Assembly (NCBI GenBank): GCA_012961755.1 | Contig: DTYS01000019.1 | Span: 1 to 19,127, forward strand | Source: Candidatus Latescibacterota bacterium | GTDB taxonomy: Bacteria > Latescibacterota > 4484-107 > B68-G9 | Reading direction: 5' to 3' | DNA length: 19,127 nt | Shown: one piece after another, positions 6,246 through 13,397 of the stretch | How the letters are laid out: every line of letters starts with the position of its first letter | Position numbering within the stretch: the stretch's first letter is position 1 | Program-made: the position numbers and the translations under genes | The notes under the pieces: model-generated | Databases searched by the model: none | What the model was told of the DNA's origin: nothing | The model's input: the letters and a program-made list of their open reading frames with translations, nothing else

Positions 6246-7574
6246 ATGGACGAGGAAAAGGAATTCGTGCTCAAGATGGCCCACGAGAACAACGTGAAGT
6301 TCGTCCGCCTGTGGTTCACGGATATCCTCGGGTTCCTCAAGAGCTTCGCCATAACCACGGAGGAGCTCGAGGGGGCGTTGGAGGAGGGGATGGGGTTCGA
6401 CGGCTCCTCGATAGAGGGCTTCGCAAGGATAGACGAGAGCGACATGATAGCCATGCCCGATCCTTCCACCTTCCAGATACTCCCCTGGAGGCCGGTGAAG
6501 GGCGGAGCGACGGCCAGGATGTTCTGCGACGTCCTCGAGCCCGACGGGAGCCCGCACCAGGGGGACCCCCGCCACGTGCTCAAGAGGATGCTGAAGAAAG
6601 CGGCGGACATGGGATTCACCTTCTACGTCGGGCCCGAGTTGGAGTTCTTCCTCTTGAAGAGCTGCGAGTCCCCAGATCCCCTGGACCAGGGGGGGTACTT
6701 CGACCTCACACCCTTGGACGTCGCTAGCGACATAAGGAGGGAGATAGCTTTGACCTTGGAGTCCATGGGGATAGGGGTGGAATATAGCCACCACGAGGTC
6801 GCTCCCTCCCAGCACGAGATAGACCTGCGCTACACCGACGCCCTCACCATGGCCGACAGCACCATGACCTATAGGCTCGTGGTGAAGGAGATAGCCCTAA
6901 AACATGGGGTCTACGCGACCTTCATGCCCAAGCCCCTCCAGGGCGAGAACGGCAGCGGGATGCATACCCACCAGTCCCTGTTCCAGGGCGAGAGGAACGC
7001 CTTCTTCGACCCGGACGACAAGTACCACCTCTCCGAGGTGGGAAAGCGATACATAGCGGGCCTCATGCGCCATGCGCCCGAGATAACCCTCGTGACCAAC
7101 CAGTGGGTGAACTCCTATAAGAGGCTCGTCCCCGGGTACGAGGCTCCGGTCTACATAACCTGGGCCCTGAGGAACCGCTCCGACCTCATAAGGGTCCCGG
7201 TGTACAAGCCCGGCAAGGAGAGGGCGACGAGGGTGGAGTACCGTGCCCCCGACCCCGCATGCAACCCATACCTTGCCTTTGCCGTCATGTTGGCAGCAGG
7301 ACTTGAGGGGATAAAGCGGGGCTACGAACTTCCCCCTCCGGTGGAGAGGAACGTCTACGAGATGACGGACCAGGAGAGGGAGGAGCTGGGGATAGGGACC
7401 CTGCCAGGGAGCCTTTGGGAGGCCATCCAGCTTGCCGAGGGAAGCGAGCTCGTAAGGGAGACCCTCGGGGATCATATATTCTATAAGCTTATAGAAAATA
7501 AAAAGATAGAATGGGAAAGGTACAGGACAAAGGTCACGGCCTACGAGCTCGAGGAGTACCTTCCGGTCCTGTGA
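6246..7574 (+). CDS. glnA: glutamine synthetase type I (alpha-like)
   Basis: A 442-residue glutamine synthetase that makes glutamine from glutamate, ammonia and ATP, usually as a cytoplasmic dodecamer. ATG 6246 is set by AAAGGAGG ending at 6240 with a 5-nt gap; the upstream in-frame TTG 6225 has none. Motifs are MGFDGSSIEGFARIDESD (residues 49-66, Asp50-type loop), FYVGPELEFFLL (metal-binding glutamates), GENGSGMHTHQSLF, PGYEAPVYITWALRNRSDLI and RVEYRAPDPACNPYLAFA. It is at the short end for the family and lacks the N-L-Y-D-L-P adenylylation site of the beta subtype. It carries Arg61 at the place of Bacillus Arg62, linked to glutamine feedback inhibition, which suggests direct feedback rather than covalent control. 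Lying downstream of glutamate synthase, it completes the GS-GOGAT cycle. Confidence 0.95.
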   Translation: MDEEKEFVLKMAHENNVKFVRLWFTDILGFLKSFAITTEELEGALEEGMGFDGSSIEGFARIDESDMIAMPDPSTFQILPWRPVKGGATARMFCDVLEPDGSPHQGDPRHVLKRMLKKAADMGFTFYVGPELEFFLLKSCESPDPLDQGGYFDLTPLDVASDIRREIALTLESMGIGVEYSHHEVAPSQHEIDLRYTDALTMADSTMTYRLVVKEIALKHGVYATFMPKPLQGENGSGMHTHQSLFQGERNAFFDPDDKYHLSEVGKRYIAGLMRHAPEITLVTNQWVNSYKRLVPGYEAPVYITWALRNRSDLIRVPVYKPGKERATRVEYRAPDPACNPYLAFAVMLAAGLEGIKRGYELPPPVERNVYEMTDQEREELGIGTLPGSLWEAIQLAEGSELVRETLGDHIFYKLIENKKIEWERYRTKVTAYELEEYLPVL

Positions 7575-7597
7575 CCTACCTGGGCATCGCCAGGACC
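7565..7597. terminator. inverted repeat spanning the convergent glnA / COG1751 ends
   Basis: GGTCCTG (7565-7571) and CAGGACC (7591-7597) form a perfect 7-bp inverted repeat across both stop codons. An alternative shorter stem, CCTGG (7579-7583) with CCAGG (7590-7594) around a 6-nt loop, uses part of the same bases. With only one base between the two genes, any terminator must lie in coding sequence. There is no run of T on either side, so this is at best a bidirectional factor-assisted terminator. Confidence 0.35.
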
Positions 7598-8136
7598 TCC
7601 CTGACCTTCAGGCCGAAGAAGTCGGTGGAATATGCGGGCTTGAGCACTAAGGCCGTGTCCGCCCCCGAGTCCGTCCCCGCCACGGATATCACATCTTCAT
7701 CGACGGGGATGAGGCCCGCATCCGCCGCCATGACCGCCACTTCCACCGCCACCTTCGTCCCCTGGGAGAAGAGGTACAGCGTGTGGGCTATAAGCTCAAC
7801 GGGAGGAAGCCCCCCGAACCTCTCCTTTATGGCCGCCTCCACGTTTCCCATGAGGGAATGTGTGGCGGTCAGGAACTTAGCTCCCATACCTTCGGCCTTC
7901 CTCACCACCTCCGGGTCGGGGGAGCAGTACTTCTTCCACAGTCCTGCGTGCAGCGTGACGCACACGACCGAGATTCCGGTCCCTCGGAAGATCTCCGTGG
8001 CCTTAAGGCCCGTCCTCCCCGTGCTAGTGGCCACGACGAGGTACCTTATCCCGAGCTCCCCGGCCCGCTCCCGGGCGGCCCTTAAGGTCGCCTCGGTGTT
8101 CTCAGGTCCGGGCCCTTCGAACCAGAGCACCTTCAT
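7576..8136 (-). CDS. COG1751 conserved protein, pyruvate-kinase C-terminal (alpha/beta) domain-like, function unknown
   Basis: A 186-residue soluble protein resembling the stand-alone C-terminal alpha/beta domain of pyruvate kinase (COG1751). In full pyruvate kinase this domain carries the allosteric site; no catalytic barrel is present here. Visible blocks are RYLVVATSTGRTGLKATEIF, with S-T-G-R-T-G reminiscent of the phosphate-binding loop, VVCVTLHAGLWKKY, FLTATHSLMGNVEAAI, and the C-terminal DEDVISVAGTDSGADTALVL and FGLKVREVLAMPR. The ATG at 8136 overlaps the tsaC stop as ATGA, and GGAGG lies 6 nt upstream of it. It is the last gene of the minus-strand operon and ends one base from glnA. 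To my knowledge no biochemical role is established for this family. Confidence 0.8.
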   Translation of the reverse strand: MKVLWFEGPGPENTEATLRAARERAGELGIRYLVVATSTGRTGLKATEIFRGTGISVVCVTLHAGLWKKYCSPDPEVVRKAEGMGAKFLTATHSLMGNVEAAIKERFGGLPPVELIAHTLYLFSQGTKVAVEVAVMAADAGLIPVDEDVISVAGTDSGADTALVLKPAYSTDFFGLKVREVLAMPR

Positions 8137-8729
8137 AAGCGCCTCCGGATAATCTGCTCACCTATCCTCCCCCGCCTCAGGATGCGGGGCCTTCCGGAGG
8201 AAAGGTCCAGGATCGTGGAGGGAGGGCCGGAACACCTCCCCCCGTCCAATATCAGGTCCACGCCCTCCAAGTTACGGACCACCTCATCCGCGGTCTCGGC
8301 GGGTCTTCCCCCGGAGGAATTAGCGCTCGTAGAGATGATGGCCCTGCCGAAAGTTGCTATAAGTTTCCTCAGGCCTTCGTGCCCCGGGACCCTGACTGCC
8401 ACCGTCCCTTCGCACCAGGAGGGAGCTTCCGGCCCGGCCTTCAGCACCAAGGTAAGGGGGCCCGGCCAGAACCTTTCGGCCAGAACCTGGAATGTCTCGG
8501 GGACCTCGTCCACCAGCCCCTCCAACATCCCCAAGTCCGAGATCACGAGGATGAACCCCTTACCCTCGGCCCTCCCCTTGATGCGGCGTACCTTCTCCAC
8601 CGCCTCTGGGTCCCAGGGATCGGCCCCGAGCCCGTAAACCGTCTCGGTGGGATGGGCGACCACCCCTCCCGAACCGAGGACCTCGAGGGCCTCCTCAAGG
8701 CCTCGCTCGAACGGCACTATCCTCGCCAT
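8133..8729 (-). CDS. tsaC: threonylcarbamoyl-AMP synthase (TsaC/YrdC/Sua5 family)
   Basis: A 198-residue YrdC-domain enzyme that makes threonylcarbamoyl-AMP from threonine, bicarbonate and ATP, the first step of the t6A37 tRNA modification. Motifs are GGVVAHPTETVYGLGADPWD (residues about 21-40), KVRRIKGRAEGKGFILVISD, FWPGPLTLVLKA, TVAVRVPGHEG and IISTSANSSGGRPAET, followed by DLILDGGRCSGPPSTILDLS. It has the short YrdC form without the Sua5 extension domain. The start at 8729 is preceded by GAGGAAAGG and lies within the end of purE (13-nt overlap), so translation is likely coupled. The partners TsaB, TsaD and TsaE are not in the window. Confidence 0.92.
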   Translation of the reverse strand: MARIVPFERGLEEALEVLGSGGVVAHPTETVYGLGADPWDPEAVEKVRRIKGRAEGKGFILVISDLGMLEGLVDEVPETFQVLAERFWPGPLTLVLKAGPEAPSWCEGTVAVRVPGHEGLRKLIATFGRAIISTSANSSGGRPAETADEVVRNLEGVDLILDGGRCSGPPSTILDLSSGRPRILRRGRIGEQIIRRRL

Positions 8730-9169
8730 CCTTTCCTCATCCCCTCCAACGTCTTCCTTACTTCCTCGTCTCTCAGGGCCAATATCTCTGCGGCCAGGAT
8801 CGCCGCGTTCTTGGCGTTATTTATCCCCACGGTGGCTACGGGGACCCCAGTGGGCATCTGTACCATGGAGAGAAGGGCGTCTATGCCCTTGAGGGGCCCC
8901 GAGGCTATAGGCACGCCTACGACGGGGAGGGTGGTGTGTGCGGCCAGGACCCCTGGAAGGGCGGCGGAAAGTCCAGCCCCCGCTATGATAACCTTGAACC
9001 CCTGTTCCTCCGCCTCCTGAGCTATCCCTACCGCCCTTTCGGGGGTGCGGTGTGCGGACGCGACGAAGACCTCGCAGGATATACCTAAGGCCTCCAACTG
9101 CTCCACGGCCTTCTTCATAACCTCCCTGTCGGATTCGCTCCCCATGACCACAGCTACCTTAGGCTTCAT
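8717..9169 (-). CDS. purE: N5-carboxyaminoimidazole ribonucleotide mutase
   Basis: A 150-residue PurE that converts N5-CAIR to CAIR in purine synthesis. The phosphate-binding loop VVMGSESDREVM opens the protein, and VASAHRTPERAV holds the catalytic His of class I enzymes. IAGAGLSAALPGVLAAHTTL, GIDALLSMVQMPTGVPVATV and NNAKNAAILAAEIL complete the fold. The His seen in many class I enzymes as A-A-H-L-P-G is Ala here (S-A-A-L-P-G); it is not the catalytic one. I chose ATG 9169 because GGGGGG at 9176-9181 then sits 6 nt away; ATG 9175 abuts it and ATG 9196 has no site. It overlaps the pgsA-like gene by 11 nt and tsaC by 13 nt. PurK is not in the window. Confidence 0.93.
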   Translation of the reverse strand: MKPKVAVVMGSESDREVMKKAVEQLEALGISCEVFVASAHRTPERAVGIAQEAEEQGFKVIIAGAGLSAALPGVLAAHTTLPVVGVPIASGPLKGIDALLSMVQMPTGVPVATVGINNAKNAAILAAEILALRDEEVRKTLEGMRKGWRG

Positions 9170-9833
9170 GCGCATCCCCCCATACCAATCCTGCAACCGT
9201 GGACGACACCCTGTGGATGGCCCTCCCCAGGCACCTCCACCTGACCTGGGGCCTCAGGAGGACCTCGGTGTCCCGGACCGCCCTGGCCGACAGGATGAGG
9301 TAATAGATTCCGGAGGAGGCCGTAAGTACGGCCACGATGTACACTCCCGCAGTGTGGAGGAAGCTCAAGGACGGGAAGAACACCACCAGGAAAAGGCCCA
9401 TCTGTGCGTCCGCGGCCGCCTTCCCGAGCCAGTTGGGCTTCGTTAGGGCGTTTCCGAGCTTAAGGAAGGAGCCGAGGCCCATGCCAGAAGTCAGAAACAC
9501 GAGGCCCCAGAGCCCCCTTATGAGCACGAACCTCCACAGGATCAACGCCGTGAGCCAGGAGGGTATCAGACCTAACTTGAAGGAGAGCACGATATATCCC
9601 AACCCAACCATCAGCTTGTCCGCCAAGGGATCCAGGAAGCGGCCTACGGGATTGTCGGCCCCGCTCCTCCTGGCCACGGGGCCGTCCAGAAGGTCCGAGA
9701 GGACCATATATACCAAGAGGGTCCTAGAGATAGGACCGGGACCTCCTTCGGACATTAGGAAGGCCAGGAACGGAGGGACGAGGGCTATTCGGCTCAGGGT
9801 GAGGAAGTTGGCGAACCTGTGGGGGCTAGGCAT
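9159..9833 (-). CDS. pgsA: CDP-alcohol phosphatidyltransferase (PgsA-like)
   Basis: A 224-residue inner-membrane enzyme, most likely phosphatidylglycerophosphate synthase, joining CDP-diacylglycerol to glycerol-3-phosphate. The complete family signature D-x2-D-G-x2-A-R-x8-G-x3-D-x3-D is visible near residues 47-72 (DLLDGPVAR, then G-R-F-L-D-P-L-A-D). Several hydrophobic helices surround it, and the N-terminal NFLTLSRIALVPPFLAF is typical of PgsA. At 224 residues it is longer than the usual 180-200, with an Arg-rich soluble tail of about 35 residues ending VWGDAHEA. The ATG at 9833 overlaps the recN stop by 8 nt and GGGAGG precedes it. Other CDP-alcohol transferases (for example phosphatidylinositol-type) share the motif, so the substrate is inferred. 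Confidence 0.8.
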   Translation of the reverse strand: MPSPHRFANFLTLSRIALVPPFLAFLMSEGGPGPISRTLLVYMVLSDLLDGPVARRSGADNPVGRFLDPLADKLMVGLGYIVLSFKLGLIPSWLTALILWRFVLIRGLWGLVFLTSGMGLGSFLKLGNALTKPNWLGKAAADAQMGLFLVVFFPSLSFLHTAGVYIVAVLTASSGIYYLILSARAVRDTEVLLRPQVRWRCLGRAIHRVSSTVAGLVWGDAHEA

Positions 9834-11532
9834 GGCTGGCCTCCCTCAGCATTTCCTCGGCATGTCGTCTCGCCGTCGGAGATATCCTCCCTCCGGATAG
9901 GAGCCTGGCGATCTCTTTCACCCTATCCTTCCCCTCCACCTTGAGGACCTCCGTCACGGTGCGGTCCCCCTTCCTCCTCTTCCTCGCCACGAGGTGGAGG
10001 TCGGCCATACGAGCTATCTGCGGCAGGTGCGTCACGGAGAGGACCTGGTGGGAGCGGGAGAACTCCCTCAGCTTCCTTCCGACCGCATCCGCGGTCCTTC
10101 CGGAGATCCCTATGTCTATCTCGTCGAAGACGGCGGTCGGGACGGCGTCAACATCGGCGAGGATGGACTTCAGGGCCAACATAATCCTGGAGGCCTCCCC
10201 CCCCGACGCCACCTGGGCCAGGGGACGGAAGCCCTCGCCAGGGTTGGCTGCCAGGTAGAACCTGCACGTGTCCATCCCCGAGGGACCCGCACGGAACCTC
10301 CTCCCCCCTACCTCGACAGGACCCTCGGGGTCCTCCTGGGCCTCCAGGCGGACCTGGAAGGAGGCGCCCTTCATACCCAGGTCGGAGAGGGCCGCCTCGA
10401 CCGCCCGGGAGAGCCTTTCGGCCGCCTCCCTCCTGGCCTCGGAGAGCTTTAGGCAGGCCCGTGAGAGCGCTCCACGGGCCTCGTGAAGCCGGGACTCGGC
10501 CTTCCTCATCTCCTCCTCTAAGCCCTCCGAAGCCTCGAGCTCCTTCCTAAGGAAGTCCCCGTACTGGAGCACCGCCTCCTCCGAACCCCCGTACTTCCTG
10601 ACGAGGCGCTTGAGGAGCAGAAGCCTCTCCTCCACCTCCTCCAGACGCTCGGGCTCGACCTCTATCTTGGATGCGTAGTCCCTGAGGAAGTCCGCCAGGT
10701 CTTCGACCTCGTAGAGCATGCTCCTGCAGAGCTCGACCCGCTCGCCGAGGGATGGGTCCGCCTTAGCCATTTCCTCCAAGGTCCTGACGCATCGGCTTAC
10801 CTGGGAGGCGACCGAATCCTCCCCTTCGTAAAGGGCATCCACGAGGAAGGAGGCCGACTCCAAAAGCTGCCCCGCGTTCTCCAGAACCCTCCTTTCCTCC
10901 TCCAACCTCTCGATCTCCCCGGGCCGGACCTCTGCCTCCTCTATCTCCCTGAGCTGAAAAGCATAAAGTTCCCTGCGTTCCGATATAGCCCTCTCCTTCT
11001 CCCTGAGGTCCTCCAGCCGCTCAACTGTGGAGGCGAACTCTTCGTAGAGCCTTCCCACCTCCTCCACCAGCGGACCGAGCCCTCCGAACCTGTCCAAGAA
11101 GCCTATGTGGGTCTCCTCCCTAAGGAGGGCCTGGTGCTCGTGCTGGCCGTGGATGTCCACCAGGACCTCCCCTACGGCCCTGAGGAGGTGGAGGGGTACC
11201 AGCCTCCCGTTTATGTAACACCTGCTCCTCCCTTCCCTGGAGACCTCCCGGCAGAGGGAGAGCTCCCCCTCTGCCTCAACTCCTAAGGCCCTTACCGCCC
11301 TTGACGCCGGCTCCCAGCCTGAGATATCGAACAGGCCTTCCACCCTGCACCTCTCGGCCCCCAGACGGACGAGCTCGGAAGATACCCTTCCTCCCAGGAG
11401 GAGGCCGAGGGCCTCAACGAGTATGGACTTCCCCGCCCCGGTCTCGCCCGTGATGACGGTGAGGCCCGGTCCGAGGGAGAGGGAAAGCTCCTCCACGATG
11501 GCGAAGTCCTTTATGTAAAGTTCCTTCAACAT
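9826..11532 (-). CDS. recN: DNA repair protein RecN
   Basis: A 568-residue SMC-like ATPase that acts at DNA double-strand breaks. Walker A GETGAGKS is at residues 29-36; the ABC signature VASGGEASRIMLALK and Walker B TAVFDEIDIGISGR lie near the C-terminus, followed by the H-motif segment VLSVTHLPQIARMAD. Between the ATPase halves runs a Glu/Arg/Leu-rich coiled coil (about residues 150-365) rich in E-R-L-E-E type heptads. ATG 11532 (MLKELYIKDFAIVEELSL) fits the family start; a TTG extension to 11574 does not. No Shine-Dalgarno sequence lies before ATG 11532, and a candidate promoter ends about 13 nt upstream, so the mRNA may be nearly leaderless. It heads the recN-pgsA-purE-tsaC-COG1751 operon. 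Confidence 0.95.
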   Translation of the reverse strand: MLKELYIKDFAIVEELSLSLGPGLTVITGETGAGKSILVEALGLLLGGRVSSELVRLGAERCRVEGLFDISGWEPASRAVRALGVEAEGELSLCREVSREGRSRCYINGRLVPLHLLRAVGEVLVDIHGQHEHQALLREETHIGFLDRFGGLGPLVEEVGRLYEEFASTVERLEDLREKERAISERRELYAFQLREIEEAEVRPGEIERLEEERRVLENAGQLLESASFLVDALYEGEDSVASQVSRCVRTLEEMAKADPSLGERVELCRSMLYEVEDLADFLRDYASKIEVEPERLEEVEERLLLLKRLVRKYGGSEEAVLQYGDFLRKELEASEGLEEEMRKAESRLHEARGALSRACLKLSEARREAAERLSRAVEAALSDLGMKGASFQVRLEAQEDPEGPVEVGGRRFRAGPSGMDTCRFYLAANPGEGFRPLAQVASGGEASRIMLALKSILADVDAVPTAVFDEIDIGISGRTADAVGRKLREFSRSHQVLSVTHLPQIARMADLHLVARKRRKGDRTVTEVLKVEGKDRVKEIARLLSGGRISPTARRHAEEMLREASHA

Positions 11533-11545
11533 CGTGTACGCACAA

Positions 11546-11574
11546 AAGATATACGTTTGGAACCCCGGAGGCAA
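11546..11574 (-). promoter_or_regulatory. candidate promoter of the recN operon
   Basis: On the minus strand TTGCCT (11574-11569) and TATCTT (11551-11546) are 17 nt apart. The expected start is near 11539, only 5-8 nt before the recN ATG. TATATC at 11553-11548 is an alternative -10 with a 15-nt spacer. I see no inverted repeat with SOS-box character (CTG-N10-CAG) here. Confidence 0.4.
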
Positions 11575-11588
11575 GAGTTTTTTGTCCC

Positions 11589-11617
11589 TTGACCGGGATG
11601 CGGTTCGGGGTTATATT
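11589..11617 (+). promoter_or_regulatory. sigma70-type promoter of the MFS gene
   Basis: TTGACC (11589-11594) and TATATT (11612-11617) have a 17-nt spacer, nearly the same as the glutamate synthase promoter. Transcription should begin near 11624, giving a leader of about 17 nt that contains the ribosome site GAGGGG (11630-11635). It is divergent from the recN promoter, with the two -35 boxes about 15 bp apart. Confidence 0.75.
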
Positions 11618-11640
11618 CTGGTCTCGTTTGAGGGGTGGAT

Positions 11641-12780
11641 ATGGGAAGGTTCGGGCAGGTAAGGGTCTTCGAGGTGGCCGCCTTCTGGATGGCGGTCGTG
11701 GTCTCAATGGTCAACTTCGCCCTCCCCCTTTTGGCTATAAGGTTCGGGGCGTCCCCCTTTCAGCTCGGGCTCGTGGGGACGATGGGCTCCCTGTGCTATA
11801 CCTTGGCGGCCCCGTTCGCCGGAAGGCTCGCCGACAGGTTCAGGCCGAAGAGGCTCATGCTGATAGGAACCTCTATATATGCGGGCGTATACACCGTGGT
11901 GGTCTGGACGGGGAGCGTGGGATACCTCCTCCCGCTCGTGGGGCTCGGGGGTGGGGTCATGTCCCTGTTCTGGCCTCCATTGGCGGCATGGATAGCTGAG
12001 GGGAAAGGAAGGGAGGCATTGGCCAAGGCTTTGGGGGGGTATAACATGGCATGGTGCGCTGGGGTGGTGGTGGGACCTCTATTAGGAGGCGTGGCCTTCC
12101 AGATGGACTTCAGACTTCCCTTCTGGGGGGCTGCTGCGATCGACCTGACGCTCTTAGCTATCTTGGTGAGGGTTCCCGAGGGGAGGAGGGCCTCGGCTCC
12201 CGATACGGGACCTCCGTCGGAGAGGTACGTAGGAAGGTCGCTCCTTTACGCGGTCTGGGTGGCCAACTTCGCGGGATATTTCACGATGGGGACCGTAAGG
12301 TCACTCTTCCCCAAGCTGGGGACCGAGATAGGTTTCTCCCCGAGGACCTTAGGTATGCTTATGGCTATCATATCCTTAACACAACTCACCACATTTACGT
12401 ATTACAGGGCGAGGGGAGGTGAGGGCATAAGGATGAGGAACCTATTGCTCGCCCAGCTATCGGCTATGGTCGGGATGGCCTCCGTTATGACCTCGGGGAG
12501 GTTCGGAGGCTTCGCCTTAGGGTTCCTGCTCTTAGGCCTCCTCCTAGGGACGACATATTCCTTCAGCATATTCTACAGCCTTTACGGCCAGGTACAGATG
12601 GGGGCGTACAGCGGCCTGAACGAGGCCATAGTTGGAAGTGGGCTCCTTTCTGGGCCGTTCCTCGGAGGATGGGTAGCGCAGGGTTGGGGGCTCAGGACCC
12701 CGTACCTCCTCTGCATCTCGGTCATAGCAGGGGCCTTAGTTACGGAGTGTACGCTTATCAGGCGGGCCCAAAGGTCTTGA
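11641..12780 (+). CDS. major facilitator superfamily transporter, substrate unknown
   Basis: A 379-residue polytopic membrane protein with roughly 12 hydrophobic segments, as expected for an MFS permease. The loop after helix 2 carries the MFS signature as GRLADRFRPKRLM. Helix 4-5 features include GLGGGVMSLFWPPLAAWIAE, which resembles the W-P-P motif of sugar/drug-type members, and AWCAGVVVGPLLGG. A charged central loop (RVPEGRRASAPDTGPPSERY) separates the two halves. I start at ATG 11641 because GAGGGG lies 5 nt upstream; GTG 11635 overlaps that site. It appears monocistronic, with its own promoter, and its stop codon is embedded in the -35 box of the next transcription unit. Neighbours give no clue to the substrate. 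Confidence 0.85.
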   Translation: MGRFGQVRVFEVAAFWMAVVVSMVNFALPLLAIRFGASPFQLGLVGTMGSLCYTLAAPFAGRLADRFRPKRLMLIGTSIYAGVYTVVVWTGSVGYLLPLVGLGGGVMSLFWPPLAAWIAEGKGREALAKALGGYNMAWCAGVVVGPLLGGVAFQMDFRLPFWGAAAIDLTLLAILVRVPEGRRASAPDTGPPSERYVGRSLLYAVWVANFAGYFTMGTVRSLFPKLGTEIGFSPRTLGMLMAIISLTQLTTFTYYRARGGEGIRMRNLLLAQLSAMVGMASVMTSGRFGGFALGFLLLGLLLGTTYSFSIFYSLYGQVQMGAYSGLNEAIVGSGLLSGPFLGGWVAQGWGLRTPYLLCISVIAGALVTECTLIRRAQRS

Positions 12781-12805
12781 CAAGGGGATGGTATTTGTCT
12801 ATTTT
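12777..12805 (+). promoter_or_regulatory. sigma70-type promoter of the barrel-PTS-lipoprotein operon
   Basis: TTGACA (12777-12782, perfect) and TATTTT (12800-12805) are 17 nt apart. The MFS stop TGA (12778-12780) lies inside the -35 box. The start should be near 12812, leaving a leader of about 25 nt with GGGAGGGG as ribosome site before ATG 12837. Confidence 0.8.
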
Positions 12806-12836
12806 GCTTTAGTCGACCATAAATAGGGAGGGGAAC

Positions 12837-13388
12837 ATGCGTACCCTGGGAACCTTCGGGTCCGTCCTCGTCCTGTGCGGTGCGGTCAGCGCTGGGATAT
12901 TCGATACCCCTCGGACCGTCCCGAGGGGGGCGTACGAAGTGGGTATAGAGCATCTCGTTTGGGTGGAGCCTTCCTTCAAGTTCGGCCTCTTCGAGCACAT
13001 GGAGTACGGCCTCGGCGGGAGGACGGACTTCGGGCTCCACGTCGGTGTGGAGGCCGAGAAGCCCTCCTACGTCGGGATAGATCTGGAACGTAGGATAGTC
13101 GGAGGGGACAGGGGACCTATGTTCTCGGCATCCTTAGGGGTCCACTACCAGGACAGCCTCCAGGTGGACATCAGGGCGTCCTTAGGCTTCGGGTTCCCAC
13201 AGCTCGTGTCCTACTTAGGGTTGGATGTGGACCTGCCGGTCTCGGAGGAGCCCGAGGCGTCCTCCGTCCTCTTCATCGGCGTAGGCTTTTCGGCGAACCC
13301 CTCGCTTGAATACAGGTTCGAGGCCCTCTTCGGGCTGAACGAGGATAGATATCAGGGGGTGGACATAGGGGCGGTCTGGCGTTTCTGA
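12837..13388 (+). CDS. small secreted protein, probable outer-membrane beta-barrel, unrecognised family
   Basis: A 183-residue protein. It begins with a signal peptide, MRTLGTFGSVLVLCGAVSA, with a likely signal peptidase I cut before Gly20. The mature part is made of alternating short beta strands with aromatic girdle-like residues and Gly/Asp turns, such as FKFGLFEHMEYGLGGRTDFG, FSASLGVHYQDSLQVDIRAS and PSLEYRFEALFGLN. It ends in GVDIGAVWRF, and a C-terminal Phe after an amphipathic strand is the classic BAM-recognition signature of outer-membrane proteins. I count about 8-10 possible strands. I do not recognise a family. It is first in an operon, followed after 9 nt by HPr. GGGAGGGG precedes ATG 12837. 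Confidence 0.72.
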   Translation: MRTLGTFGSVLVLCGAVSAGIFDTPRTVPRGAYEVGIEHLVWVEPSFKFGLFEHMEYGLGGRTDFGLHVGVEAEKPSYVGIDLERRIVGGDRGPMFSASLGVHYQDSLQVDIRASLGFGFPQLVSYLGLDVDLPVSEEPEASSVLFIGVGFSANPSLEYRFEALFGLNEDRYQGVDIGAVWRF

Positions 13389-13397
13389 AGGAGGGAT

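Noticed and set aside
8379..9020. A 213-codon plus-strand frame opposite tsaC and purE
   Set aside because: Opposite two well-supported conserved enzymes; Pro/Arg/Ser-rich translation without recognisable motifs.
9005..9080. Defective PurE because the A-A-H-L-P-G His is replaced by Ala
   Set aside because: The catalytic His in S-A-H-R-T-P is present, and I recall other bacterial enzymes with A-A-L-P-G at that place, so this is likely normal variation.
9994..10486. Plus-strand frames opposite recN
   Set aside because: They lie antisense to the RecN C-terminal ATPase region, whose motifs are unmistakable; no ribosome sites or domains.
11533..11574. TTG-initiated extension of RecN
   Set aside because: No ribosome site, a rare start codon, and family members begin with the short segment found at ATG 11532.
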